Positions 11,125 through 20,692 of a stretch of DNA of 64,000 bases are shown here, one piece after another; the stretch's first letter is position 1, and each line of letters begins with the position of its first letter. This DNA is from Vibrio sp. SS-MA-C1-2 (GTDB lineage: Bacteria > Pseudomonadota > Gammaproteobacteria > Enterobacterales > Vibrionaceae): assembly GCF_021513135.1 (NCBI RefSeq), contig NZ_CP090981.1, positions 1,302,001 to 1,366,000 on the forward strand, read 5' to 3'. Both the position numbers and the translations under genes were made by a program. The notes beneath the pieces were generated by a model. That model made no database searches. It had not been told where the DNA came from and saw nothing but the letters and a program-made list of their open reading frames with translations.

Positions 11125-11742
11125 ATGAAAATATTTTTTAAATTAAGCGCAGTTGCAATTGTACTATTCACATCTCAACTGACCTTTGCTGCGACGCCGC
11201 AACAGAATTTGAGTGAGCGTTTAGATTTAGTTAACAGTTTTAGTGCTAATTTTAAGCAAGATGTAATTAGCCCTGATGGTGAGCTAGTTAATAGCGGTAC
11301 GGGAAAGTTTTGGTTACAGCGCCCTAGTTTTTTCCGTTGGCATACAGTCACACCTGATGAAAACCTGTTAATATCTGATGGCAAGACATTATGGTATTAC
11401 AATCCGTTTGTCGAGCAAGTCACCGCAATGTGGCTTGATAGTGCGACAGCAGAAACACCTTTTACTTTGATCACTAAGAATGATCCGCAAGAGTGGAATA
11501 AATATAATGTTACTCAAACGGATGATCAATTTACTTTGATTGCGAAAAATCAAGCAACTAACTTAGCGAGCTTTACCATTGCGGTAACGGATAAAGGTGA
11601 GGTTGAGCGTTTCTCAATTAAAGAGCAAGATGGTCAAGAGAGTAACTTTACCTTATCGGCATTTAACGCGATGAAGATTGCTCAAGATAAATTTATCTTT
11701 ACACCGCCAGAAGGTGTTGAGCTAGACGATCAGCGTAATTAG
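11125..11742 (+). CDS. lolA: Outer-membrane lipoprotein carrier protein LolA
   Basis: Periplasmic chaperone that ferries lipoproteins from LolCDE to LolB. 205 residues with a Sec signal peptide over about residues 1-22 (cleavage after LTFA). Family blocks are visible: FSANFKQ near 38, KFWLQRPSFFRW near 62-73, DGKTLWYYNPFVEQVT near 85-100. It starts 42 bp after ftsK and is probably co-transcribed with it, ending at the terminator at 11788. Confidence 0.95.
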   Translation: MKIFFKLSAVAIVLFTSQLTFAATPQQNLSERLDLVNSFSANFKQDVISPDGELVNSGTGKFWLQRPSFFRWHTVTPDENLLISDGKTLWYYNPFVEQVTAMWLDSATAETPFTLITKNDPQEWNKYNVTQTDDQFTLIAKNQATNLASFTIAVTDKGEVERFSIKEQDGQESNFTLSAFNAMKIAQDKFIFTPPEGVELDDQRN

Positions 11743-11787
11743 TTGATTAACTGCATTTGTGCATTTAAATTACAATAAAAAGAGTTG

Positions 11788-11827
11788 GAGAGTAGCCCTG
11801 ATAAAAACCAAAGGCTACTCTCTTTTG
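11788..11827 (+). terminator. Intrinsic terminator after lolA
   Basis: Perfect 10-bp stem GAGAGTAGCC / GGCTACTCTC (11788-11797 and 11813-11822) followed by TTTTGTTA. Confidence 0.88.
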
Positions 11828-11830
11828 TTA

Positions 11831-11912
11831 TATACTCAAAATAATTGGAGTTGTTAGTCGGTGGCAAGTGAGCGATGCCAACAACCTAGTAGCTTCAAAT
11901 ATAAAGGGTATA
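11831..11912 (+). repeat. ERIC-like repeat, short form (internal deletion)
   Basis: 82 bp. Both ends match full ERIC copies (TATACTCAAAATAATTGGAG on the left, CTTCAAATATAAAGGGTATA on the right), but the central CCCCATGAG...GATTGGGG hairpin is missing. It ends 28 bp before rarA, so it lies in the rarA promoter or leader. The same short form recurs at 19165 and 19497. Confidence 0.85.
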
Positions 11913-11940
11913 GGTGTGAATTTTAGATGGTGACCTGATA

Positions 11941-13290
11941 GTGAATAACTTCTCCCTCGACTTCTCTTCAGACAACGATTTCCGACCTCTCGCAGCAAGA
12001 ATGCGCCCCACTCGGTTGGAAGAATATATCGGTCAACAACATATTCTTGGGAAAGATAAACCCCTTGCTAGGGCGATTTTAGCCGGACATTTACACTCAA
12101 TGATCCTTTGGGGACCTCCGGGGACAGGAAAAACCACGTTAGCAGAAGTTGCTGCTTTTTATGCGAATGCTGAAGTCGAACGGGTCTCTGCGGTAACATC
12201 TGGGGTTAAAGATATTCGCCTCGCTATCGAACGGGCGAAAGAGCACCGTTTAGCGGGCATAAAAACCATTCTCTTTGTTGATGAAGTCCATCGTTTCAAT
12301 AAGAGCCAGCAAGATGCCTTTTTACCTCATATCGAAGATGGGACGATCACCTTTATTGGCGCAACCACCGAAAACCCTTCATTCGAACTCAATAATGCCC
12401 TGCTTTCTCGTGCCCGAGTTTATAAGCTGCAATCTTTAACACAACAAGATATTGAGCAGGTAATTGAACAAGCGCTGAATGATAAAGAGCGCGGGCTTGG
12501 TAGTGAGTCATTTTACTGCCCTGATTCCGTCAAAGAGAAGTTAGCGGCATTTGTGGCCGGTGATGCACGTATGGCGCTGAATTATCTTGAAGTGATGATG
12601 GATATGGCGCATACCGATCAACAAGGTATTAAGCAGTTAACAACGGAACTGTTGGCAGACATTGCAGGAGAGAAGCAAGCGCGTTTTGATAATAAAGGGG
12701 ATCTTTGGTACGACTTGATCTCGGCGGTTCATAAATCGATTCGAGGTTCAAATCCTGATGCTGCGCTGTATTGGTTTGCTAGAATGATTACTGCTGGATG
12801 TGATCCACTTTATGTTGCTCGTCGTTTATTAGCGATTGCCTCTGAAGATGTAGGCAATGCTGATCCAAGAGCGATGCAAGTGGCGGTTTCTGCTTGGGAC
12901 TGTTTTGCGAAAGTTGGAGCTGCGGAAGGAACACGTGCCATTGCTCAAGCCATCGTCTATCTAGCGTGTGCGCCCAAAAGTAATGCCGTTTATAGCGCAT
13001 GGAAACAGGCATTAACCGATGCGCAGAATCATCCTGATTATGATGTTCCGATCCATTTGCGTAATGCGCCAACTACCTTAATGCAAGAGATGGGCTATGG
13101 TGCGGAGTATCGTTATGCTCATGATGAACCCGGTGCTTATGCTGCTGGGGAGTGTTACTTTCCACCTGAAATGAAGGAGAGTCGTTACTATTTCCCTTCA
13201 AATCGAGGCTTAGAAGCCAAAATTAGTGATAAATTAGATTATCTCGCCGATCTAGACCAGAAAAGCCGATTAAAGCGCTATGAAAAGTGA
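11941..13290 (+). CDS. rarA: Replication-associated recombination protein RarA (MgsA) AAA+ ATPase
   Basis: Clamp-loader-like AAA+ ATPase acting at stalled replication forks. 449 residues, close to E. coli (447). Starts with GTG at 11941 ([23 protein letters not shown]). Walker [11 protein letters not shown] is near residues 56-65, Walker [12 protein letters not shown] near 109-119, and sensor-1 [12 protein letters not shown] near 138-149. The C-terminal tetramerisation part ends with the [15 protein letters not shown] block. It lies between lolA and serS as in enterobacteria, but an ERIC copy sits 28 bp upstream and the lolA terminator just before that, so its promoter is likely within or beside the ERIC. 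Confidence 0.95.
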   Translation: MNNFSLDFSSDNDFRPLAARMRPTRLEEYIGQQHILGKDKPLARAILAGHLHSMILWGPPGTGKTTLAEVAAFYANAEVERVSAVTSGVKDIRLAIERAKEHRLAGIKTILFVDEVHRFNKSQQDAFLPHIEDGTITFIGATTENPSFELNNALLSRARVYKLQSLTQQDIEQVIEQALNDKERGLGSESFYCPDSVKEKLAAFVAGDARMALNYLEVMMDMAHTDQQGIKQLTTELLADIAGEKQARFDNKGDLWYDLISAVHKSIRGSNPDAALYWFARMITAGCDPLYVARRLLAIASEDVGNADPRAMQVAVSAWDCFAKVGAAEGTRAIAQAIVYLACAPKSNAVYSAWKQALTDAQNHPDYDVPIHLRNAPTTLMQEMGYGAEYRYAHDEPGAYAAGECYFPPEMKESRYYFPSNRGLEAKISDKLDYLADLDQKSRLKRYEK

Positions 13291-13318
13291 GTAAATTTGG
13301 GTATTGTTTACAGATCTC

Positions 13319-13337
13319 CGTCAATTTTAATTTGACG
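13319..13337 (+). promoter_or_regulatory. Inverted repeat between rarA and serS
   Basis: Arms CGTCAA (13319-13324) and TTGACG (13332-13337), 28 bp after rarA, followed by TTTAAACGG. It could be a weak terminator for rarA or part of the serS promoter region; the T-run is too poor to decide. Confidence 0.3.
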
Positions 13338-13444
13338 TTTAAACGGTAGAATTTATTCGCGTGCTGAAGCGATTCAATATTGGACTTTGCTAAGTTCAAT
13401 AAGAGACATTTTCATCACGCTAGATTGTTGTTCAATTTCCATAA

Positions 13445-14755
<1,311 letters not shown>

Positions 14756-14778
14756 TCGAATATTATTTTCTGTATACA

Positions 14779-14813
14779 AGCCGTTAGAGTAATTTGCTCT
14801 AATGGCTTTTTTT
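14779..14813 (+). terminator. Intrinsic terminator after serS
   Basis: 11-bp stem AGCCGTTAGAG / CTCTAATGGCT (one G-T pair) at 14779-14789 and 14797-14807, followed by seven T. Confidence 0.9.
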
Positions 14814-14883
14814 ATGAGTAGAGATCACCCTAATAATGAACCCTCACTCAGTTCCATTGAATAACAACTTCAATTCTTTTGTG

Positions 14884-15012
14884 TATCCCCTTCTTACTTG
14901 AAGTTGCTAGGTTGTTGGCGATATTCATTCACCCCAATCATATAGAAAACCTAGACTCATGGGGCCTCATTCACTTGCCGCCTACTAGCAACGCCAATTA
15001 CTTTGGGTATAT
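14884..15012 (-). repeat. ERIC-like repeat, full length
   Basis: About 129 bp, reversed relative to the majority. Starts TATCCCCTTCTTACTTGAAG, holds the CACCCCAATCATAT and CATGGGGCC blocks, and ends CCAATTACTTTGGGTATA. It lies between serS and the LysR gene, 85 bp before the latter's start. Confidence 0.92.
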
Positions 15013-15097
15013 AAATAGATTTCAGCTCATTAATCCTATTTTTTTTCTCAATCTTATCTACAGTAATAGGATGAGTGATTTTATATAGATATCAATA

Positions 15098-15970
15098 ATG
15101 AAAAACCCTTTAGATGATTATTATGTTTTTTGCCAAGTTGTTAAGTTTGGCAGTATGAAAAAAGTCGGTGAATTATTAGATTTACCTATTTCAACGGTAA
15201 GTCGAAGAATTGGTGCTTTAGAAGAGCATCTAGATGTGAAACTTTTTATTAGAACAAAAAATAAGATCATTCCGACCAATGAAGGTCAAAAATACTATCA
15301 ACGCGTTGTTGAGCAGTGTGACTCTTTTTATCAGTCAATTCAGACGATAAATGATGAATTAGGTGAAGTTACAGGTAAAGTTGTATTGACGGTGCCTAAA
15401 TATTTTTATGCTCAGTATTTATCAGATACATTTCTTGAACTACTGCGTCAATATCCAAAGTTGAGCCTTGAAATCTATAGTCCAACCACTTCATCTTCAA
15501 TTAATGAAGGGGTTGATATTGCGATTGTTATGGGGAACTTACCCTCGAGCAATTTAATTGCCAAACGTTTGACTGATGTTAATGTACTATTTATCGCTGC
15601 GCCTCATTTACATCAACAATACCAAGATAAAAAGATTGATTCTCTCGAGGAACTTCCTTATGTGACGACGTGGGCACACCCAGAGTTTACTTTTTATGAC
15701 CAGAAGTCTAATAAACAAATTAAGATAAAACCACATTTGAAATTGTCATTAATGGATCTCCATCTCGCCTATGATGCCGTTAAGAAAGGGGCTGGGTATG
15801 GGCTTTTCCCCGAACTACTGTGTCAGGATGATTTAGGCGACTCTGTTATTAATGTATTTCCTGATCTAAATATGTCTCAAATGAAGATCTCTATTATGTA
15901 TAGAAACCGAGATCTTCAATCTCAAGCTCAAAAAGTGGTGATAAAAGCAATAAATGATATATTTATTTAA
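15098..15970 (+). CDS. LysR-family transcriptional regulator
   Basis: 290-residue LysR-type regulator. The N-terminal winged helix-turn-helix (GSMKKVGELLDLPISTVSRRIGALEEHL, about residues 18-45) is typical. The remainder is a periplasmic-binding-like effector domain with the usual VDIAIVMGNLPSSNLIAKRL stretch near residues 144-163. It points toward, and converges with, the DUF1656/HlyD/FUSC efflux operon. In E. coli the LysR protein AaeR controls aaeXAB from a divergent position, so control of this operon is possible but not shown by layout. The ribosome-binding site is weak. An ERIC copy lies both before and after the gene. Confidence 0.88.
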   Translation: MKNPLDDYYVFCQVVKFGSMKKVGELLDLPISTVSRRIGALEEHLDVKLFIRTKNKIIPTNEGQKYYQRVVEQCDSFYQSIQTINDELGEVTGKVVLTVPKYFYAQYLSDTFLELLRQYPKLSLEIYSPTTSSSINEGVDIAIVMGNLPSSNLIAKRLTDVNVLFIAAPHLHQQYQDKKIDSLEELPYVTTWAHPEFTFYDQKSNKQIKIKPHLKLSLMDLHLAYDAVKKGAGYGLFPELLCQDDLGDSVINVFPDLNMSQMKISIMYRNRDLQSQAQKVVIKAINDIFI

Positions 15971-15993
15971 AACTCAGAACCTCTTTATTTGAA

Positions 15994-16121
15994 TATAAAC
16001 GTCATACTTGAAGACGCTAAGTTGTTGACGATATTCATTCGCCCCAATCATATAGAAAACCGATACTCATGGGCTCCCATTTATTTGCTGCCGACTAGCA
16101 ACTCCAATTATTTTAGGCATA
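15994..16121 (-). repeat. ERIC-like repeat, full length, overlapping the FUSC gene end
   Basis: 128 bp. Starts TATAAACGTCATACTTGAAG and ends CAATTATTTTAGGCATA. The last 14 bp lie inside the FUSC coding frame on the minus strand and supply its final residues and its TAA stop. Confidence 0.9.
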
Positions 16122-17880
16122 AATAGTCATTGACTGATGTCCACTGTTCATTTTCGATTAATGGCAATAACTGATGAGTATTAAATAGATCTTTACTCTG
16201 AGCGCCCTGATTTAACGCAATAATCTGATTGATCTTTAAGCCAATATCTCTGATCTTCTTTAAATTTTCATCGAGATGATTTTCACCTATTTGTGAAAAT
16301 TGATAAGAAAATTGAGATGCAATCAAATTCCAATCTAATGGGGATTGGTGCTTTATACTGGTGACTAGATTCTGCTTGATTTGAGTAAACATTTTATTCT
16401 TTTCATCAGACTTAGTCATATCTGGGATCAGTATGAATGAAATTACAACAAATATGATGCCAAATAAATTAGCCATAGAGCCATTAATATAACTACTGAT
16501 ATCATAAGTCATCACATTATTGAGATTTAGGTATGCAGGCCAAGATATTGTAATAAAGAAATATAAAATCCCGACTAGTGGACCGGTTGTCTTTGCTTTA
16601 TAAGTTAAGTATGCCGTTAATATCCCCATAGAAATTAACATAACGAAAGGGGAGTGAATCATTGGCATTAACCCAAACTGCACAATAAACATTAATAACG
16701 CGGTTAGTAAGTGGCCAGCAAAAGCGGCTTTATTTAACATTAAACTTGGAGCTGGAATCGTGGCACTCATGACGAAAAACGTACCAGCTATCATCATAAC
16801 TGAAGCCCCTAATTCCCACTGACCAAACTGCCAAAGTAGGGTGATTAAAGTTAGAGTACTGAAAGCACGAAGCCCATAGATCATCGTTTCTTTATAATTT
16901 AATGCTAAGAATAGCGTTTCAAAATAATTGCCAGTTTCTGTTTTTAGCTCTTTGTTGAGTAATCGAGTTATTCGTTGACACTTCTTTTTTATTGGCTTTG
17001 GAATATCAAGTAACTGAGTATTAATATTACTTTCTTGATTATTTAATACTCGAGAGAAATATTGATTAATTTGATCAATTTGTATCTGACTAAGGTCGCG
17101 GTAATCATCATTATTGATTGACTCAATTAGAGATAAGAGTTCTATCGCGTTATCAATTTGAGTTTTGGTAACAGATGTTACTCCCATTCCTAATGTAGAG
17201 AATATACTGTATTCAGAAATTGACTTCGACAGATGCAATAATTTTTTATTTATTTCAATTGGCTCCTTGTAGTCAATATTATTATTAACAAGGCGGTGCC
17301 GTGCAAAACTAAGCATATTTTGATGCAGTTGGTTAGTGTCTATATGACTTTGATTGCTTTTTCTTATGGGAATTAATGCCATAACCAGCTCAACAGTGAC
17401 TATCGCAATAAAGACGCCAGTTGTTCTCGCAAAACCATGATCCCACATTGACATAATGGTTGGATTAAAAGTGGATGGAAAGCCAACAAAACAGAGTGTT
17501 AATCCTTGAATAGAGAAGAAACTACCAAAGTAGGTGCGATGTTTAAAGAGAAATGCCAGCATTCCGGTGATAGTTAAGGCAATAACAATAATAATATTAT
17601 AAAGATAGATATCGATAAAAACTAATCCACTGATACTGATTAAAAAGATTGAAACAGTGGTTGTTCCTAATAAGCGAGAGGTGATTCGGCTTAAACGAGC
17701 ACCATTATTCAACTCTTGTAAAAATATAACCGAACTAATAATTGAACTCGTCGCAAAACTAGAGCCTTGTTCCATGCTCATTAACCAGCAGATCATTGAT
17801 GCAACACCGACTCTAATGGCTTGTCTTACAGGTTCATTCTGTAATATTGTTATTGGATTGATGAATCCTCGTTGTAACAT
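16108..17880 (-). CDS. FUSC-family efflux inner-membrane protein (AaeB-like)
   Basis: 590-residue membrane protein of the fusaric acid resistance/AaeB family, thought to work with an HlyD-type periplasmic partner to export aromatic acids. Two clusters of hydrophobic helices are visible: about residues 20-175 and 350-490. Each is followed by a soluble region, the duplicated FUSC layout. The start ATG at 17880 has AAGGCGA upstream. It is 56 bp downstream of the HlyD gene in a DUF1656-HlyD-FUSC operon, the AaeXAB order. The C-terminus is odd: the last residues (CLK) and the TAA come from the ERIC copy at 15994-16121, so the native end was probably altered by ERIC insertion. Substrate unknown. 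Confidence 0.88.
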   Translation of the reverse strand: MLQRGFINPITILQNEPVRQAIRVGVASMICWLMSMEQGSSFATSSIISSVIFLQELNNGARLSRITSRLLGTTTVSIFLISISGLVFIDIYLYNIIIVIALTITGMLAFLFKHRTYFGSFFSIQGLTLCFVGFPSTFNPTIMSMWDHGFARTTGVFIAIVTVELVMALIPIRKSNQSHIDTNQLHQNMLSFARHRLVNNNIDYKEPIEINKKLLHLSKSISEYSIFSTLGMGVTSVTKTQIDNAIELLSLIESINNDDYRDLSQIQIDQINQYFSRVLNNQESNINTQLLDIPKPIKKKCQRITRLLNKELKTETGNYFETLFLALNYKETMIYGLRAFSTLTLITLLWQFGQWELGASVMMIAGTFFVMSATIPAPSLMLNKAAFAGHLLTALLMFIVQFGLMPMIHSPFVMLISMGILTAYLTYKAKTTGPLVGILYFFITISWPAYLNLNNVMTYDISSYINGSMANLFGIIFVVISFILIPDMTKSDEKNKMFTQIKQNLVTSIKHQSPLDWNLIASQFSYQFSQIGENHLDENLKKIRDIGLKINQIIALNQGAQSKDLFNTHQLLPLIENEQWTSVNDYLCLK

Positions 17881-17936
17881 GATAATCGCCTTATGTATCG
17901 ATAGAGAGACTGGTGTTGCTATTCACTCGTTTTGAA

Positions 17937-18794
17937 TTATTGATTATCTTCTTTAATGACGACGGATACCGTCGAACCTGCAATAATCGGAATAGTTTTA
18001 TCAATAGCATTGAATGTAAGTCTGACTGGTACACGTTGGCTCAGACGAATCCATGGAACAGTGGGATTTATCGATGCAACTAAACCTGAATTATTAGCAC
18101 TGGCATTAGAGATGGCGCGACCAAATCCTTCAACCTTAGCTTTGATTTCACTGTTTCCAGACATTAAAGAGATCACGGCTTGATCTCCAATATGAATTCT
18201 ATTCATCTGACTTTCCGAGAAATATCCAATAGCATAGAATGAGTGTTCTTCTACTAATGCAAAAATAGGGGTTCCAGCATGGATATAATTGCCACTACGA
18301 AGTGATAGATTTGTAATGTAACCGTCAGATTTTGCATATATTTTTGTTCTTGATAGATTTAATTTTGCAGTGTCTAACTTATTTTTAGCTAAATTGAGCG
18401 AAACCTTCGCACTTTGGATATTAAATTTATCGATAGTTAGCTGTTTATTCGTAATGAATTTTTTTGCACCGGTATCTCGACGGTAGTCATCAAGAGCCAC
18501 ATTTAAGGCAATTTGACTACTTTCAAGTTCTTGCTCTTTTTCATTAACGATTAATTGGAAATCTGTAGGATCAACTTCAAGAAGTAGTTCCCCTTTTTTA
18601 ACGAGTTGGTTATCTTTTATTTTTAGATCGATAACCTGTCCACTAATTAAAGGCGTTACTTGAGTTATTTCAGCTTGAATTCGACCATCTCTTGTCCATG
18701 GTGAATTCATATATTTATTGATAGCTTGGTTACCAACGAACACTGAAGTTGAAATTAAAATAACTGGAAAGATAAAAGGCATTAATTTTTTCAT
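17937..18794 (-). CDS. HlyD-family periplasmic adaptor subunit (AaeA-like)
   Basis: 285-residue membrane-fusion protein. A single N-terminal membrane anchor spans about residues 4-22. It is followed by SPWTRDGRIQAEI (residues 31-43), a biotinyl-lipoyl-like half with SGQVIDLKIKDNQLVKKGELLLEVD near 51-75, and a helical hairpin rich in Gln/Lys. The second half motif is DGYITNLSLRSGNYIHAGTPIFAL. Length and blocks resemble E. coli AaeA. It joins the FUSC permease to form an efflux system across the periplasm. It lies 20 bp after the DUF1656 gene and 56 bp before FUSC, so the three are one operon. Confidence 0.9.
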   Translation of the reverse strand: MKKLMPFIFPVILISTSVFVGNQAINKYMNSPWTRDGRIQAEITQVTPLISGQVIDLKIKDNQLVKKGELLLEVDPTDFQLIVNEKEQELESSQIALNVALDDYRRDTGAKKFITNKQLTIDKFNIQSAKVSLNLAKNKLDTAKLNLSRTKIYAKSDGYITNLSLRSGNYIHAGTPIFALVEEHSFYAIGYFSESQMNRIHIGDQAVISLMSGNSEIKAKVEGFGRAISNASANNSGLVASINPTVPWIRLSQRVPVRLTFNAIDKTIPIIAGSTVSVVIKEDNQ

Positions 18795-18814
18795 ATAGGA
18801 ACCAATAAAGTGTT

Positions 18815-19009
18815 TTAAATTTTTAAAATTAAAAAGCTTAAAATTAGAAGGTAAATAGCTAACTCAGATAAATGAGGGTGCCAGTGATTCCCTGAATACA
18901 GTTTCTTTTTATACGCATTTCTTATTAACATCCATATCCCTAAGCTTAATAACATCAATCGCCATAGTGGTGGGAGGTAATAATCTCCATCTATAATCCA
19001 GTCAAGCAT
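18815..19009 (-). CDS. DUF1656 small membrane protein (AaeX-like)
   Basis: 64-residue protein with two hydrophobic helices (about residues 14-30 and 48-63) and the family pattern PPL...HPHLSELAIY. It is the small first gene typical of AaeX-AaeA-FUSC operons; function unknown. The ATG at about 19009 starts MLDWIIDGDYYLPP. A much longer in-frame opening to 19216 exists only because the upstream ERIC copies lack stops in this frame; its extra 69 residues are ERIC translation and should not be annotated. The operon promoter must therefore lie in or beyond the ERIC at 19039-19166. Confidence 0.8.
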   Translation of the reverse strand: MLDWIIDGDYYLPPLWRLMLLSLGIWMLIRNAYKKKLYSGNHWHPHLSELAIYLLILSFLILKI

Positions 19010-19038
19010 AATGCCTCTTTTCAGTTGATATTTATGTC

Positions 19039-19166
19039 TATACCTAAAATAATTGGAGTCGCTAGTAGGCGGCAAGTGAGTGAGGCCCCATGAGTATAGG
19101 TGTACTCTATGATTGGGGCGAACGAGTGCAGCCAACAACCTAGCGACTTCAAGTATGAAGGGTATA
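19039..19166 (+). repeat. ERIC-like repeat, full length
   Basis: 128 bp, near consensus: TATACCTAAAATAATTGGAG at the left, GAGGCCCCATGAG and GATTGGGGCGAACGAG blocks, and AAGTATGAAGGGTATA at the right. It is 30 bp upstream of the DUF1656 gene and shares its last TA with the next copy. Confidence 0.95.
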
Positions 19167-19243
19167 TCTAAAGTCATTGGAGTTGCTAGTCGGTAGTAAG
19201 TGAACAATATTAACAACTTAGCATTTTCAAATTAGAAGGGTAT
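19165..19243 (+). repeat. ERIC-like repeat, short form, tandem with previous copy
   Basis: 79 bp beginning TATCTAAAGTCATTGGAGTT and ending TTCAAATTAGAAGGGTAT. The central hairpin region is missing, as in the copy at 11831. It abuts the full copy to its left. Confidence 0.82.
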
Positions 19244-19256
19244 CGCGCCGGTGTTT

Positions 19257-19318
19257 TATGTGATTGGAATAAATAAACATAGCCAGCCATCTAACCGCTT
19301 CATGTCTGAAGGGATATA
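19257..19318 (+). repeat. ERIC-like repeat, right-half remnant
   Basis: Starts TATGTGATTGGAATAAA and ends TCATGTCTGAAGGGATATA. It corresponds to the right half of a full copy (GATTGGGGCGAA... to GAAGGGTATA), is degenerate, and has no left half. Confidence 0.6.
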
Positions 19319-19496
19319 TTACCGTGATGAAAATAGAGGGTATATGGGATGTAATAAGAGTAGTAATCCTATTTTTGCAATTACTAAAGGAGAGAGTTAT
19401 AACTCGTTGTATTTATGTTAACTTTACATTTGATAGTAATATTTTAGTCGGTTAAATGTAATTTCTAGGTAAAGAAAAAGCAATAATATTGATTGA
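19319..19496. other. AT-rich spacer upstream of the ptcA end
   Basis: Non-coding stretch between the ERIC cluster and the short ERIC copy at 19497. I see no gene, clear promoter or hairpin in it. Confidence 0.5.
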
Positions 19497-19575
19497 TATT
19501 GTCTTATTAATTGAAGCTGCTAGGTTGTTGGCTACGCTCATTCGCCTACTAGCAACTCCAATTATTTTAGGTATA
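19497..19575 (-). repeat. ERIC-like repeat, short form, reversed
   Basis: 79 bp. Left TATTGTCTTATTAATTGAAG, middle CTAGGTTGTTGGCTACGC, right CTACTAGCAACTCC and ATTATTTTAGGTATA; the central block is deleted. It ends 6 bp from the ptcA stop, so its hairpin may serve as the 3' end of the agmatine operon. Confidence 0.85.
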
Positions 19576-19580
19576 GATCT

Positions 19581-20627
19581 TTATAATTTAGCTAAAAAAT
19601 CATCGATCTTCTGCTGGTGGTATGCCACGGTCTCTGGTGTTGGATTGATGGCATCTTTATGGGTAAAGTAGACCAAAATCGCCATCTGTGCAGTTAATCT
19701 ATTTTCGGCTTCATCAAATGCAACGGAATATTGGCTCTCTAGCGCCCCTCGTGTTACCTCTTCTTTATCATTGGCGGGTAAGCAGTGCAATAACATTGCT
19801 CCGGGTTTCGCTTTTGCCATTAACTCTTCAGTAATGACGTAATCTGGCATAAAGGCATTGAGACGCTCTTGTTTCTCATCCATCTGAGTGACCCAGTAGA
19901 AACTATCGCCATACACCACATCACACTCTGAAATCTTTTCTACATCATCCGTAATTTCAATTTTCCCACCTGATTCTTGACAGAATGCCTCGGCTAAATC
20001 GATCCACTCTTGCTCCATCTGATATTTTTTCGGGCCAATCTGTTTAAAGCCCATGCCATATTTAGCGCAGGTTAACATTAACGAGCGACAGACATCCGTT
20101 GCATCCCCCATAAAGGCGAGGGTCAGATCCGACAGCTTGCGACCATCGGTAATGTGCTCTTGGATGGTGAAAAGATCCGCTAGCATCTGAGTGGGGTGAA
20201 AGCGAGTATCTAAGCCATTAATCACAGGAACTGTCGACATGGACAATAGACCATCTAAGGTTTCAGGGCTATTGGTGCGCGCCATAATAATGTCACACAT
20301 TCTTGAGAGTACGCGAGAAGTGTCATCAATGGACTCTTTGCCTCCGAGGTGAATATCTTTAGGTGATAAAAAGAGAGCATGCCCACCCAGCAGTGTTGCG
20401 GCAACTTCAAAAGAGACACGGGTTCGAGTTGAGCCAGCTTCAAAAATCATCGCTACGGATTTATCTTTGAAGAGTGGAGGAATCGCATTATCTTGACGAG
20501 CCTGTTTTAAGTAGGTCATCAACTCCATCATGTTATTCATCTCTTTTACCGAGAAATCTTTCATTGAAACCATATGCTCAAGATGAGCTTTATTAAGGTC
20601 AGTTGCACTTGAAGAGGGTAATTTCAT
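19581..20627 (-). CDS. ptcA: Putrescine carbamoyltransferase (ornithine carbamoyltransferase family)
   Basis: Phosphorolyses N-carbamoylputrescine to putrescine and carbamoyl phosphate, the second step of agmatine deimination. 348 residues. Carbamoyl-phosphate motif STRTR is at residues 66-70, the HPTQMLAD block near 143-150, and HCLPA near 280. The blocks LSPKDIHLGGKESIDDTSRV and PVINGLDTRFHPTQ follow the bacterial putrescine enzyme more than anabolic ornithine transcarbamoylase. The context (agmatine deiminase and an antiporter just upstream) supports this reading. AGGAG lies 6 bp before the ATG. Ornithine carbamoyltransferase remains a less likely alternative. No carbamate kinase gene is present nearby. 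Confidence 0.8.
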   Translation of the reverse strand: MKLPSSSATDLNKAHLEHMVSMKDFSVKEMNNMMELMTYLKQARQDNAIPPLFKDKSVAMIFEAGSTRTRVSFEVAATLLGGHALFLSPKDIHLGGKESIDDTSRVLSRMCDIIMARTNSPETLDGLLSMSTVPVINGLDTRFHPTQMLADLFTIQEHITDGRKLSDLTLAFMGDATDVCRSLMLTCAKYGMGFKQIGPKKYQMEQEWIDLAEAFCQESGGKIEITDDVEKISECDVVYGDSFYWVTQMDEKQERLNAFMPDYVITEELMAKAKPGAMLLHCLPANDKEEVTRGALESQYSVAFDEAENRLTAQMAILVYFTHKDAINPTPETVAYHQQKIDDFLAKL

Positions 20628-20692
20628 CGTAAACTCCTGTTAAATTTTTATTTGATTCTTTCTCTTTCATTTTTTCTTTAATGAGTCAGAGA

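Noticed and set aside
14879-15088. Plus-strand open frame of 69 codons over the ERIC copy after serS
   Set aside because: Its sequence is the ERIC open frame seen in other copies plus AT-rich spacer; no ribosome-binding site or homologue.
19489-19671. Plus-strand frame of 60 codons over the short ERIC and the end of ptcA
   Set aside because: ERIC translation running antisense into ptcA.
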